Shown: positions 33,037-39,657, counted from the stretch's first letter. The stretch is DNA of 39,909 nt from a virus (IMGVR_UViG_3300043425_000575:1-39909), one strand, 5' to 3'. Numbers and translations: made by a program. The notes: generated from the letters alone by a model not told the origin.

Positions 33037-33258
33037 TTTCTCCTGCGCTGCTTTGCGGGCATGCTTCTCTGCCTTGCGACGGTCAACTGCCGCGTTGTGC
33101 TCGGCAATCTCGCGCTGTAATTCCGTGTCCATCTTCGGCGGTGTGCTTCGGTGCGTATGACCTTGCCCTGCATCGTGCAACCTCTGCACATGTTTTGGGA
33201 TGTCGCGTCCGGTAGCGGCGAGCAACATGGCTGCGGCAAGTAGCCCTGCGTTTCTCAT
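33031..33258 (-). CDS. Small protein with possible signal sequence
   Basis: A 75-residue protein. The N-terminus MRNAGLLAAAMLLAATGRD resembles a short secretion signal or membrane anchor. The remainder is charged and helical, ending AEKHARKAAQEKR. AGGAG lies 9 bases upstream. There is no lipobox cysteine, so it is not an Rz1-type lipoprotein. It is the last gene of the leftward operon. A role at the cell envelope is possible but unproven. Confidence 0.5.
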   Translation of the reverse strand: MRNAGLLAAAMLLAATGRDIPKHVQRLHDAGQGHTHRSTPPKMDTELQREIAEHNAAVDRRKAEKHARKAAQEKR

Positions 33259-33260
33259 AA

Positions 33261-33842
33261 CTACTTCTCCTGCGCTGCTGCGAGTACGGCACGGGCTGAA
33301 GCAACAGCCTCACGTAAACGGGTTCGCCCTTCTGGTGTTGTCGGACTTACACCAAACAGGACGCTGCCAAGCGCCGCCTCCAGTTCCGCAATGCGCGCGG
33401 CTTGCTGGTTGGTCTGTTCACCAGTGGGTTGTCCCACTGGATCGGCTGCGCCCGAAACTGATTTTGTGGGTAGCTGTAAAGGCCACGCTTCCCAGCTAGG
33501 CGTGTCGCTCAGCAGCGACTTTCCAAAGGGTGTTGCCATACCCCACACATCGGAAACTCCAACTGTGTCGGCTGCGCCCGAAACTGGTTGTGGAACAACA
33601 TTCGGCAGCCCAAAGTAGCGCCTCAATGCCTTGACGCGCTTCAGCTCGGCCTTCAGTTGTTCGCACATCGCAATAGTCTCGCTGCGGCGCTCGTTGCATT
33701 CGGCAAGCTCGGCCTGCAGTGCATCGGTCGCTGCGGCTACGCAGGCGTCGGCGTGGGCTTGCACTTGGTCTGCGGAATACTCGGCGTCAAAACTGTGCCG
33801 GCGACTCTCCGGCAGTGCCGGCTTGGTGTAGTCATTGGTCAT
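33261..33842 (-). CDS. Coiled-coil paralogue 1 (AARIAELE family)
   Basis: A 193-residue protein beginning MTNDYTKPALPESRR behind AGGAGG. It contains a coiled coil (ATDALQAELAECNERRSETI, then MCEQLKAELKRVKALRRY), a linker with two SGAAD(T/P)VG repeats, and the C-terminal AARIAELEAAL...AVASARAVLAAAQEK. Both ends are shared with other genes in this strand block (see 34298-34591, 34842-35135 and 35132-35377). The function is unknown; such proteins are common and poorly characterised in phages. A longer reading from 33893 is not supported, since the ribosome site points to 33842. Confidence 0.65.
   Translation of the reverse strand: MTNDYTKPALPESRRHSFDAEYSADQVQAHADACVAAATDALQAELAECNERRSETIAMCEQLKAELKRVKALRRYFGLPNVVPQPVSGAADTVGVSDVWGMATPFGKSLLSDTPSWEAWPLQLPTKSVSGAADPVGQPTGEQTNQQAARIAELEAALGSVLFGVSPTTPEGRTRLREAVASARAVLAAAQEK
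33807..33834. repeat. 28-base perfect direct repeat, copy 1
   Basis: The 28 bases here are identical to 34559-34586 and encode the shared N-terminus (DYTKPALPE) of two paralogous leftward genes. The repeat includes an internal inverted repeat CCGGC-AGT-GCCGG. Perfect identity, including third codon positions, points to recent duplication or gene conversion. A shorter 12-base match lies at about 34282-34293 in a third gene. Confidence 0.85.
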
Positions 33843-34128
33843 TGCCTGCCTCCTCGATTTGCAGCAACTTGACAGCATCTTCCATCCGGCCAAGGATTAG
33901 CGCGTCAGCTATTGCCGCACGCTTCGACCTGTGCGCTTGACGTTGCCTGTCGCAGTGCGCGTCGTTCTTTTCTTCCCACTCCCGCACAACCTTCTCTGCG
34001 GCCAGAACCTTCGCCGACTTCGGCAACGCTTTGGTTTTTGGGAACTGCAGCGCAAGCATCCGCTGCTGAACCAGCTTCACGCGCTCCCTGTAGGGCAGCA
34101 GCGTGATGTTTTCGGTCTTGGTGATCAT
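33832..34128 (-). CDS. Basic helical hypothetical protein
   Basis: A 98-residue Lys/Arg-rich protein (ENITLLPYRERVKLVQQRML, then LAAEKVVREWEEKNDAHCDR). It is likely all-helical. CAGGAGA lies before its ATG at 34128, which overlaps the previous stop as ATGA. It overlaps the start of the next gene by 11 bases. It could bind nucleic acid; no family is recognised. Confidence 0.6.
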   Translation of the reverse strand: MITKTENITLLPYRERVKLVQQRMLALQFPKTKALPKSAKVLAAEKVVREWEEKNDAHCDRQRQAHRSKRAAIADALILGRMEDAVKLLQIEEAGNDQ

Positions 34129-34301
34129 GTCTTCTCCTGTTCGCTAGGCAGTCGCCTGTCAAGAACGGTTGTCGAGTGCTCCATTCCGCCTGAGCTGTCC
34201 ACGATGATCGTGATGCGCTGCTTGAACGACGACGCTATCAACTCCGCCAAGTCAGCCAGCACTTGGTGCGGATCTGGAGGAGGCTTGGTGTAGGTTGTCA
34301 T
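34125..34301 (-). CDS. Small 58-residue protein
   Basis: An ORF of 58 codons beginning MTTYTKPPPDPHQV and ending with DRRLPSEQEKT. It overlaps both neighbours by 4 bases (ATGA at each end), which strongly supports it as real despite its size. Its opening resembles the DYTKPALPE opening of two neighbouring paralogues. The centre (FKQRITIIVDSSGGMEHSTT) suggests two strands. Function unknown. Confidence 0.7.
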   Translation of the reverse strand: MTTYTKPPPDPHQVLADLAELIASSFKQRITIIVDSSGGMEHSTTVLDRRLPSEQEKT

Positions 34302-34591
34302 TTGCTGCTCTCCTTGGGCGCCAGGACTGCGCGGGCAATCCTGACAATTTCTTTCAGGGCCTTGCCGTCGCTCATCGTGTTCGATGGCTCTTCAAGAATC
34401 TTGCGCAGAGCCGTCTCCATCTCCGCAATGCGTGCAGCCTGGGCTTGCATGGCTTGCACGCCCCGCATAAACGCAGCATCTAGTGCGTTGCGATATTGCT
34501 GCGGCGACAGTTCTACCCTGCCGCTTTTCTCGGTATGCACTGCACCCCAGCAAGGAGGCTCCGGCAGTGCCGGCTTGGTGTAGTCAGTCAC
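34298..34591 (-). CDS. Coiled-coil paralogue 2 (AARIAEME family)
   Basis: A 97-residue protein starting at GTG 34591 with GGAGA 8 bases upstream. It shares the N-terminal TDYTKPALPE with the gene at 33261-33842 and the C-terminal pattern QAARIAEMETALR...IARAVLAPKE with three other leftward genes. The middle (YRNALDAAFMRGVQAMQAQA) is helical. Function unknown. Confidence 0.65.
   Translation of the reverse strand: MTDYTKPALPEPPCWGAVHTEKSGRVELSPQQYRNALDAAFMRGVQAMQAQAARIAEMETALRKILEEPSNTMSDGKALKEIVRIARAVLAPKESSK
34559..34586. repeat. 28-base perfect direct repeat, copy 2
   Basis: Second copy of the 28-base sequence at 33807-33834, separated by 752 bases and in the same orientation. Recombination between the copies would delete three small genes. 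Confidence 0.85.
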
Positions 34592-34842
34592 TATGCGTTC
34601 TCCGATATTCCATTAGCCAGCCCAAGTGCGCGCACTTTTTCATTGAAGTACAGTTTCGGGCCACCTTTAGGCGGCTGGTATGAAAACGGCGCCAAACTGG
34701 AACACGCCTTGATTCTGCGTAGGCAACAAGGACCAACCGGAACCCGACGCCCGCCATCATCTTCAAGGCAAGCAGTCAGGATGAATTCGCGTGTGCCCTT
34801 TGTGCGCTTTCCGCAGGCGTAACAGGTGTATGGGCCTATCAT
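34591..34842 (-). CDS. Zinc-finger-like hypothetical protein
   Basis: An 83-residue protein with YTCYACGKRTKG (CxxC) near the N-terminus and PVGPCCLRRI about 30 residues later, a likely four-cysteine zinc site. ATG 34842 has AGGAG 8 bases upstream and overlaps the preceding stop (TGATG); GTG 34845 is an alternative. The C-terminus (KLYFNEKVRALGLANGI) is helical. Function unknown. Confidence 0.6.
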   Translation of the reverse strand: MIGPYTCYACGKRTKGTREFILTACLEDDGGRRVPVGPCCLRRIKACSSLAPFSYQPPKGGPKLYFNEKVRALGLANGISENA

Positions 34843-35135
34843 CACACTTTCTCCTTTGGTTCAAGGGCTGCGCGGGCAGCTTCCAGTGCTTTGCCTGCGT
34901 AGTAATCCCCTGCGTCTACAGGCTCATGCCCATCGGCCCAGGCGCCGTGGTCAACATTAGACCCACACATACAGTAGCCAGTGCTCGTATCGCTTCGCTC
35001 TAGACATCCAAAGCACTGTCTCAGCGCCGCCTCCAACTCCGCAATGCGCCTGGCTTGCGCTTCCAGTGCGTCGTCGGCTGCAACGCAGCGAGGCATGCCC
35101 ATGATGCGCAGGATCGTTGTCAGTTCTTCGTTCAT
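34842..35135 (-). CDS. Coiled-coil paralogue 3 (ARRIAELE family)
   Basis: A 97-residue protein behind AAGGAG, starting by ATGA overlap. It opens NEELTTILRIMG, then AADDALEAQARRIAELEAALR, and closes with KALEAARAALEPKEKV. Between these it has a cysteine-containing insert (CFGCLERSD, then CMCGSN) that could bind zinc. It is most similar to the adjacent gene at 35132-35377. Confidence 0.62.
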   Translation of the reverse strand: MNEELTTILRIMGMPRCVAADDALEAQARRIAELEAALRQCFGCLERSDTSTGYCMCGSNVDHGAWADGHEPVDAGDYYAGKALEAARAALEPKEKV

Positions 35136-35377
35136 GCCCTCTCCTTGGGTGCTAGGGCTGCGCGGGCGGCTGCGGCCCAGTGCGAATAGGGGTGCGTGAA
35201 TCCGTCGCCGGTCGCCCCGGCTTCGTGCTCGTCTAGCACGGTGACGACCATGCGCAGCGCCCCTTCCAACTCCGCAATGCGCGCAGCCTGTGCTTCAAGG
35301 GCATCTGCGGCGCGGAAGCAATCAGGCAAGCCTTCGGCGCCTAGACGGCGCAAAGCTGAAATCAGGCCATCATTCAT
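35132..35377 (-). CDS. Coiled-coil paralogue 4 (AARIAELE family)
   Basis: An 81-residue protein starting at the ATG at 35377 (GGAGA upstream) and overlapping the NinB gene by 8 bases. It opens NDGLISALRRLG, then AADALEAQAARIAELEGALR, and closes with WAAAARAALAPKERA. It lacks the cysteines of paralogue 3. The longer reading from 35425 lies inside ninB and is not supported. Confidence 0.62.
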   Translation of the reverse strand: MNDGLISALRRLGAEGLPDCFRAADALEAQAARIAELEGALRMVVTVLDEHEAGATGDGFTHPYSHWAAAARAALAPKERA

Positions 35378-35774
35378 CGTGATTCTCCGAAAACGTAACG
35401 CCATGCTGTGCGCCGAATGCATCAATCAAGTCCATAACTTCCCCTAGTTCCGCCTTGCTCATTTTGCTGGTGCTCTGCCCTAGAACCACAAACCCGCCAT
35501 CAATCCCAGGAACAGCGCGCTGCTTTTTGAGCGACGCAGTGAAGACGTTCTTCCAGTCGTCGGCATCGAGCTTTTGACCGTGCCATTCAACCTGCTTAGC
35601 CACTTCTCCTAGCATGGCCCACATGCGGGAGTTTTGAGGCAGCGAGCGCGTTTCTTCCCCAATCGTCAACTTGAACCGCTGCCCGGCAATCAATCGAGGC
35701 TTTAGCCATTCATACAACTTGCGCAGCGTTTCGTGCGCTTGCTGTGCGTTGACTAGCGTTGTCTGATGTGCCAT
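35370..35774 (-). CDS. ninB: NinB recombination protein
   Basis: A 134-residue member of the NinB (lambda Orf-like) family. This recombination mediator helps load annealing proteins on single-stranded DNA coated with SSB. SLPQNSRMWAMLGEVAKQVE (about 44-63), ADDWKNVFTASLKKQ (about 71-85) and GFVVLGQSTSKMSKAELGEV (about 94-113) are conserved family blocks. The length matches lambda NinB (about 146). It follows the ERF gene by 15 bases, forming an annealing module. No Shine-Dalgarno is obvious. Confidence 0.92.
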   Translation of the reverse strand: MAHQTTLVNAQQAHETLRKLYEWLKPRLIAGQRFKLTIGEETRSLPQNSRMWAMLGEVAKQVEWHGQKLDADDWKNVFTASLKKQRAVPGIDGGFVVLGQSTSKMSKAELGEVMDLIDAFGAQHGVTFSENHDE

Positions 35775-35789
35775 GAATGTGCAGAGCGG

Positions 35790-36449
35790 CTACTTGTGTG
35801 CGGGCTTATCAGAACCATGCTCGCGCACATAGGCCCGTTCCGGCGAAGTCAATCCAGCCCAAACACCCGCCGCGAATTCATCGCCAGCTTCTCGTGCGGC
35901 TTCCCATTCCTCACGCACGCCCATAGGCCGATCATTGGCAACGTGCGCTTGGATGTTGTTCCGGCACTTCATTACAAGGGTGCGGTTCACTGGCTCTACT
36001 TGGTGTGTCTCTGCGTCGGCATCAGGATTGCCTTCAGTCGGTATGGCGAAAGTTTGGAATGCCGCGTATTTGTATGCCGCAGACATTGCCTTGTTCGTTG
36101 CCTTGTCGCCGCTATCCATAGCTTCGCCAAATGTGCGGGCCGTGTGCTTGCTGCCGTCAATCGCGCTCACAAAGTCAAACTCCGCCTCAACTGTGACGTA
36201 GAACAAAGCACCGCCGCTTTTGCTTTGCCGTTCTTCGCATGAGCGGGTGAGCATGCGCGGGATGATGCATAAGCCGTGCTCTGCAAGCAAAGGGGAAATT
36301 GCGTTGTAAACATCGTCAATGCCGCGAAACTTATATCCGCTGCCTTGAGTGTTCACGCGATCTTTCGTGATGCCGGTAATGGAGAGTGCTTTTTGCACTG
36401 CGTTGATTGCTTGATATACGTTCACGTCAGTCCCTACGGTTGATTGCAT
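35790..36449 (-). CDS. erf: ERF-family single-strand annealing protein
   Basis: A 219-residue recombinase of the ERF superfamily (P22 Erf type), which anneals complementary single strands for recombination and genome circularisation. The conserved N-terminal block VYQAINAVQKALSITGITKD, then GYKFRGIDDVYNAISPLLAE, HGL and FGEAMDSGDKATNKAMSAAY-KYA are family hallmarks. ATG 36449 starts immediately before the conserved domain; a longer reading from 36581 overlaps the preceding gene. It works with NinB (next gene) and NinG. The C-terminus is charged. Confidence 0.92.
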   Translation of the reverse strand: MQSTVGTDVNVYQAINAVQKALSITGITKDRVNTQGSGYKFRGIDDVYNAISPLLAEHGLCIIPRMLTRSCEERQSKSGGALFYVTVEAEFDFVSAIDGSKHTARTFGEAMDSGDKATNKAMSAAYKYAAFQTFAIPTEGNPDADAETHQVEPVNRTLVMKCRNNIQAHVANDRPMGVREEWEAAREAGDEFAAGVWAGLTSPERAYVREHGSDKPAHK

Positions 36450-36624
36450 CGGTTCCGCTATTCGCGCTGGCGATCTGGTCAAGTTGATACGACTCTGCGG
36501 TGTCATCTTGCGCATGCTCTGCGTACCGTTCGGCCCACGTTTGTTCGTCATCGTCGTTGGCGGCGACTTCAAACGGTTCACGCTTTGCCCGCGCGGCTTG
36601 TCGGATGTGTCTAGGTCTGCTCAT
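36427..36624 (-). CDS. Small acidic hypothetical protein upstream of erf
   Basis: A 65-residue protein. The basic N-terminus (SRPRHIRQAARAKREPF) is followed by an acidic, probably helical body (NDDDEQTWAERYAEHAQDD). It overlaps erf by 23 bases. AAGGG precedes its ATG. It is the first gene after the 107-base gap, so it may open a transcription unit containing erf and ninB. Function unknown. Confidence 0.55.
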   Translation of the reverse strand: MSRPRHIRQAARAKREPFEVAANDDDEQTWAERYAEHAQDDTAESYQLDQIASANSGTDAINRRD

Positions 36625-36675
36625 GGTTCTACCCTTACGGTTTGAGAGGCCCGCCGCAGAGCTGAGGCGTTTCTA

Positions 36676-36708
36676 GTGGGGCTTCGTAACGTAGTGAAGA
36701 AACCCCAC
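36676..36708. promoter_or_regulatory. Stem-loop in the gap upstream of the erf unit
   Basis: GTGGGG (36676-36681) plus CTTC pairs with GAAG (36696-36699) plus CCCCAC (36703-36708), with a 3-base AAA bulge and a 10-base loop. No T-run follows on either strand, so it is not a standard terminator. It occupies the 107-base gap (36625-36731), which otherwise shows no convincing promoter. It may be an RNA stability or antitermination element. Confidence 0.35.
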
Positions 36709-36731
36709 AATTAGTATTGTCTGTGCGAGTT

Positions 36732-36950
36732 TCAGTGCGGCAACTTTTCGTTAGTGGTCACTTCGCAGGAAAGCCGCGCGAATGCTTGCATTGACTCGTT
36801 GAAAAAAGTATCTGTAAGGGCTTGACAAGCAACGGCGCGGCAATCAGTGAAAGTTAGTGCGCACTCTCCTGAATAGTCAGCAATGGCGCGGGGCCAGATA
36901 CCCGACACATTCGCTACGGCTTTGCATACCCAAAGATCAAAGTGATTCAT
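36732..36950 (-). CDS. Small cysteine-containing hypothetical protein
   Basis: A 72-residue protein starting at the ATG at 36950 in ATGA overlap with its upstream neighbour. NHFDLWVCKAVANVSGIWPR, then YSGECALTFTDCRAVACQAL, has four cysteines, possibly a metal site. No family is recognised. It ends just before the 107-base gap. Confidence 0.5.
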   Translation of the reverse strand: MNHFDLWVCKAVANVSGIWPRAIADYSGECALTFTDCRAVACQALTDTFFNESMQAFARLSCEVTTNEKLPH

Positions 36951-37180
36951 AGCGTCACCCAAACCACGGCGAACGCAGCCCACACTGCAAGCGCAGCGAT
37001 CACCCCCAGCAGAATGCCCGCAGCAGGGCGCAAAGCATCGTCAGGCGCTACACACTCAAGCGGTGTAGGGCACTCGCCCCTGCCCTGATTGCAGGCATCA
37101 GAAGTGCATGCTCCCATCCTGCCGGAGAGAAAAACGCACGTTTGATCCTTTGCGCGTTGCCGAATGTGCATCGTGACCAT
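36947..37180 (-). CDS. Small Cys-rich protein with C-terminal membrane helix
   Basis: A 77-residue protein. The cysteine-rich front (CVFLSGRMGACTSDACNQGR, then GECPTPLECV) is followed by a hydrophobic segment, about 54-75 (AAGILLGVIAALAVWAAFAV), predicted to span the membrane. AGGGGGA lies before its ATG. It could be a superinfection or envelope protein; this is inference. Confidence 0.55.
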   Translation of the reverse strand: MVTMHIRQRAKDQTCVFLSGRMGACTSDACNQGRGECPTPLECVAPDDALRPAAGILLGVIAALAVWAAFAVVWVTL

Positions 37181-37188
37181 GATTCCCC

Positions 37189-37350
37189 CTAGCGTGAAAG
37201 GTAAAGGAACGACAACATACCGACGCCACCGAAAAGCATGACGACGAACAATACCTGCAATACAACCGACTCTGATCGGCGCTTTGCAATTGGGTAGCCG
37301 GTTGCGAAGCTGGATTCGGCCAGCGTGCGTGGTGTGCGGTAGTTCTTCAT
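37189..37350 (-). CDS. 53-residue membrane protein
   Basis: A short ORF MKNYRTPRTLAESSFATGYP... with a C-terminal hydrophobic helix (VVLQVLFVVMLFGGVGMLSF) ending LYLSR. It overlaps the upstream gene by ATGA, and GAGG lies 6-7 bases before its ATG. It is one of two adjacent tiny membrane-associated proteins. Real by context; function unknown. Confidence 0.65.
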   Translation of the reverse strand: MKNYRTPRTLAESSFATGYPIAKRRSESVVLQVLFVVMLFGGVGMLSFLYLSR

Positions 37351-37493
37351 TGCTGCCTCACTGAGTAGGTAAACACAGAGAACATCGAAGCCGCAAGAAG
37401 TCGCGCTTCGTTCATCGCGTCATCGCGCTCGAACGCGATAAGCGCGTATCGACGGGTGATCCGGTCGGGGCCGGTGATGTGAGCGATGAACAT
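37347..37493 (-). CDS. 48-residue hypothetical protein
   Basis: A short ORF (MFIAHITGPDRITRRYALIA, then FERDDAMNEARLLAASMFSV) coupled on both sides: TGATG with its upstream neighbour and ATGA with the downstream one. GGAGA lies 7 bases before its start. No membrane segment or known family. The two coupled junctions make it likely to be translated. Confidence 0.65.
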   Translation of the reverse strand: MFIAHITGPDRITRRYALIAFERDDAMNEARLLAASMFSVFTYSVRQQ

Positions 37494-37786
37494 CAGGCTT
37501 CTCCGGTCGCGCGTTGGATTGCTTCTCGTGCTAAGTCAACGTCGCGCATAGAAATGCAGTGGTTCATTACCGAGCCGTCAAAATAGGCAAGGTCTTTGTC
37601 AACCAGACGCTTAAGCGCATCAAGCAACTCAGGAGCGGCGGCAATCAGCCTGGCGTCTGCTTCTGTTAAGTGCTCGGCAACCCTGAAATGTCCTCCGGCG
37701 GCGAGCACTTCGTAGACATATTCAGGATGTTCGCCTCCACTGTCGCCGACAAGTTCCGATACCCAAGTTCCTGGAGTGTGTTTCAT
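37493..37786 (-). CDS. Hypothetical protein of the 'EADARLIAAAPELL' phage family
   Basis: A 97-residue protein. It opens KHTPGTWVSELVG and contains EADARLIAAAPELLDALKRL. This pair of segments is widespread in small phage and prophage proteins of unknown function (typically 'TPGPW...EANARLIAAAPELLEAL'). The C-terminus is helical (VDLAREAIQRATGEA). It starts by ATGA overlap. It is well recognised as a family, but no biochemical role is known. Confidence 0.8.
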   Translation of the reverse strand: MKHTPGTWVSELVGDSGGEHPEYVYEVLAAGGHFRVAEHLTEADARLIAAAPELLDALKRLVDKDLAYFDGSVMNHCISMRDVDLAREAIQRATGEA

Positions 37787-38004
37787 GCGTACCCCGCTTC
37801 AGTCAGTTCCTTGCCCGCGCTTTGCAGCAGATCAATCGCCGCGCTGAAGTCGCCATTCGCAATGCAGCGTTCGGCGCGACCGATCAATTCTTCGGCGGAT
37901 TCGATCAGGTACATCAAGCCTTCCGCGATGTCATCGACTTCAGGCTCTGCGCGGTTGTCGTATGCGTGTTGCGCCGCGTTGAGTTGTGCTTGTGTGCCGA
38001 TCAC
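37783..38004 (-). CDS. Small helical hypothetical protein
   Basis: A 73-residue all-helical acidic protein (GTQAQLNAAQHAYDNRAEPE, then SAEELIGRAERCIANGDFSA). The start is GTG 38004, chosen because AAGGAG sits 6 bases upstream; the longer reading from 38100 has no ribosome site and overlaps the HNH end. The 82-base gap upstream (38005-38086) shows only short repeats. Function unknown. Confidence 0.6.
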   Translation of the reverse strand: MIGTQAQLNAAQHAYDNRAEPEVDDIAEGLMYLIESAEELIGRAERCIANGDFSAAIDLLQSAGKELTEAGYA

Positions 38005-38086
38005 TTCAATCTCCTTGCGCTGCTTGATGTGCAGCGCATGCCGTGAATGATCCGCCGATGCGCCGGAAATGGAATAGGGACAAACC

Positions 38087-38620
38087 CTACCCCTGCGCAC
38101 TCTGGTTGAAGTCGTGCATTACTTTGGCAGCGCTCGCGTAAGCAGCTTGAGCTTCAGTAATCGTCTTGTATGCGCCGAGAAAATGGTTCTTCCCGAGATG
38201 CGCGATGCTTGCTGCCCACTTGCCTGTAGCCTTGCCGCCGTCGCGGTGCGCGTAGACCCCTTTGATGCCGGTCTTGCTGCGCACGGTCGGGCCTTGGTTC
38301 TGCTTGTTTTGCGACCGGGATACGTCGCGCAAATTTGACAGCCTATTGTCGTCTTTGACGCGGTTGATGTGGTCAATGTCACCCCTCGGCCATTCACCGT
38401 AGAAGTACATCCACACAACGCGATGGGCGCGGTAGTTCCTGCCGCTGACGCCGACAATAAGATATCCGTCTCGATCCTTGCATGTGGAGTGCGATCCCGC
38501 AAAAGCCCGGCCCTGCGCAACCTTTCGGCGCAGTATCCCGGTGTTTGGGTCGCAGTCAAAAAGAACGTGCAGAAGTGCTTGCGTTACAGGCGCCGTCTTG
38601 GGTTCGTGGTTTCTTGGCAT
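38087..38620 (-). CDS. HNH homing-type endonuclease with AP2-like domain
   Basis: A 177-residue HNH endonuclease. RAHRVVWMYFYGEWPRGDID, then HINRVKDDNRLSNLR, forms the H...DH...N core. The C-terminal GIKGVYAHRDGGKATGKWAA segment is AP2-like. It is related in plan to the HNH gene at 1423-1950 but clearly distinct in sequence. It is the first leftward gene and lies just behind a promoter whose -10 is 9 bases before the ATG at 38620. There is no Shine-Dalgarno. It is probably a selfish element at the head of the operon. Confidence 0.85.
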   Translation of the reverse strand: MPRNHEPKTAPVTQALLHVLFDCDPNTGILRRKVAQGRAFAGSHSTCKDRDGYLIVGVSGRNYRAHRVVWMYFYGEWPRGDIDHINRVKDDNRLSNLRDVSRSQNKQNQGPTVRSKTGIKGVYAHRDGGKATGKWAASIAHLGKNHFLGAYKTITEAQAAYASAAKVMHDFNQSAQG

Positions 38621-38635
38621 AATAAGCAAATTATG
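38618..38635. repeat. Inverted repeat CATAAT-N6-ATTATG at the divergent start
   Basis: CATAAT (38618-38623) and ATTATG (38630-38635) are perfect inverted copies around AAGCAA. The left arm contains the complement of the HNH start codon; the right arm is the -10 box of the leftward promoter. The symmetry is suited to a dimeric regulator. Confidence 0.5.
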
Positions 38636-38658
38636 GCAGGGTTTGCCCTAGCTTGCAA
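38630..38658 (-). promoter_or_regulatory. Leftward promoter for the HNH/recombination operon
   Basis: Read on the minus strand: TTGCAA (38658-38653), a 17-base spacer, then CATAAT (38635-38630). The -10 matches five of six and the -35 four of six. Transcription should start near 38623, three bases before the HNH ATG at 38620, again almost leaderless. Confidence 0.55.
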
Positions 38659-38682
38659 GACAAGCGGAAGCGGCCATACGAT
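38653..38682 (+). promoter_or_regulatory. Candidate rightward promoter sharing the same -35
   Basis: TTGCAA is its own reverse complement, so it can serve as -35 in both directions. Rightward, an 18-base spacer leads to TACGAT (38677-38682, four of six), 7 bases before the ATG at 38690. This would give a divergent leaderless pair, but the -10 is weak. Confidence 0.35.
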
Positions 38683-38689
38683 CCATGCC

Positions 38690-38854
38690 ATGACAACCGA
38701 ACCATGCACACAAAAGCAGCGAGCAGACATCGTGCGAGCCGCTGAACAGCGAGCGCATTACATCCTGTGGATCGCCGAGAAGTTGACGATCACGGACGAC
38801 GCGCTCATTCGCAAAGAGGCGGCGAAGCTGCTTCGGGAACTGGTGGGCAAGTGA
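38690..38854 (+). CDS. Small helical hypothetical protein
   Basis: A 54-residue charged helical protein (MTTEPCTQKQRADIVRAAEQ, then RAHYILWIAEKLTITDDALI). The upstream ATG at 38633 would give 73 residues; 38690 gives the more natural N-terminus, though neither has a Shine-Dalgarno. The stop overlaps the next start (GTGA). It is the first gene of the rightward block that leads towards the methyltransferase gene at the other window edge. Confidence 0.55.
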   Translation: MTTEPCTQKQRADIVRAAEQRAHYILWIAEKLTITDDALIRKEAAKLLRELVGK

Positions 38855-39657
38855 AGCGCCGATACGCTCCTATTCTCACTGCGGACGTTAACCGCAAGGG
38901 CGTGCTAGACATTGACACCGTGAAGGGTTGCTCCGGTGGAATTGCAGCGAATGGCGAACGCGGTTGCTATGGCGCATGTTACGCAGAAGCGATTGCAAAG
39001 TATCGTGGCATTGACTTTGCGCAACCAGTTAGCCGAAAGGTAACGACACATGCACAAGCCAAGCAAATAGAGGACGCTGTTAAGGCCGCGCCGCAACACT
39101 TCTTTCGTGTGGGCACGATGGGCGACCCAAGCCATGATTGGTCTGAAACCGTTGACACTGTTGAATGGCTGTCTGCATGGGCTACGCCGATTGTCGTGAC
39201 GAAGCATTGGCTGCGAGCCAGCGATGAACAATTCCGCAGGCTTGCAAGTGTCGGTGCGGTGCTAAATACTTCGGTTTCGGCGCTCGACACCACGGCACAA
39301 CTTGCGCATCGTGAGCGGCAAATTGCGCGCTACACGGAAGCGGGCGGGCATAGCGTTTCGCGGGTGGTGTCATGCGACTTTACTGATGCTGATATGCGCG
39401 CCACTCAGTCTCGGCTGCTGGCAGCGCCGGGAGCTATCGACAACCCGCTGCGGATCGCGCAATCACACCCGCTGGCCCGTGACGGCGTTGTGAAGCTAAA
39501 GACAACCATCGACATCAAGACGCGCCGAACTATTTCAATCGCGTCAGATACAGCTTACGTCGGGCACTGTGCAACGTGTCCCGATCAATGCGGCATGAGT
39601 TCCATGCCGTCAACTATCGGCCATCGCGCCGATCTTTTCCAGGAGAGCAAGCAATGA
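38851..39657 (+). CDS. Cysteine-rich putative Fe-S / metal protein, DNA-modification candidate
   Basis: A 268-residue protein starting at GTG 38851 (GTGA overlap). It opens KRRYAPILTADVNRKGVLDI, then VKGCSGG...GCYGACYAEAIAKYRG with three cysteines, and ends with a second cluster, CATCPDQCGMS (C-x2-C-x3-C). The middle has RVGTMGDPSHDWSETVDTVEWL, PIVVTKHW and VLNTSVSALD, arranged like successive strands of a TIM-type barrel. The plan recalls radical-SAM-like proteins, but the classic CxxxCxxC is not present, so Fe-S binding is inference. It is translationally coupled to the GNAT-like gene that follows, suggesting the two act together. Confidence 0.7.
   Translation: MKRRYAPILTADVNRKGVLDIDTVKGCSGGIAANGERGCYGACYAEAIAKYRGIDFAQPVSRKVTTHAQAKQIEDAVKAAPQHFFRVGTMGDPSHDWSETVDTVEWLSAWATPIVVTKHWLRASDEQFRRLASVGAVLNTSVSALDTTAQLAHRERQIARYTEAGGHSVSRVVSCDFTDADMRATQSRLLAAPGAIDNPLRIAQSHPLARDGVVKLKTTIDIKTRRTISIASDTAYVGHCATCPDQCGMSSMPSTIGHRADLFQESKQ

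Noticed and set aside
34496-34822. 108-residue plus-strand ORF in the leftward block
   Set aside because: It lies opposite coupled minus-strand genes whose ATGA/GTG junctions and ribosome sites are consistent; the plus ORF has none.
38369-38690. Extended 161-residue reading of the small gene ending at 38854
   Set aside because: The upstream part runs antisense through the HNH gene. A start at 38690 (or 38633) lies between the divergent promoters and is more plausible.
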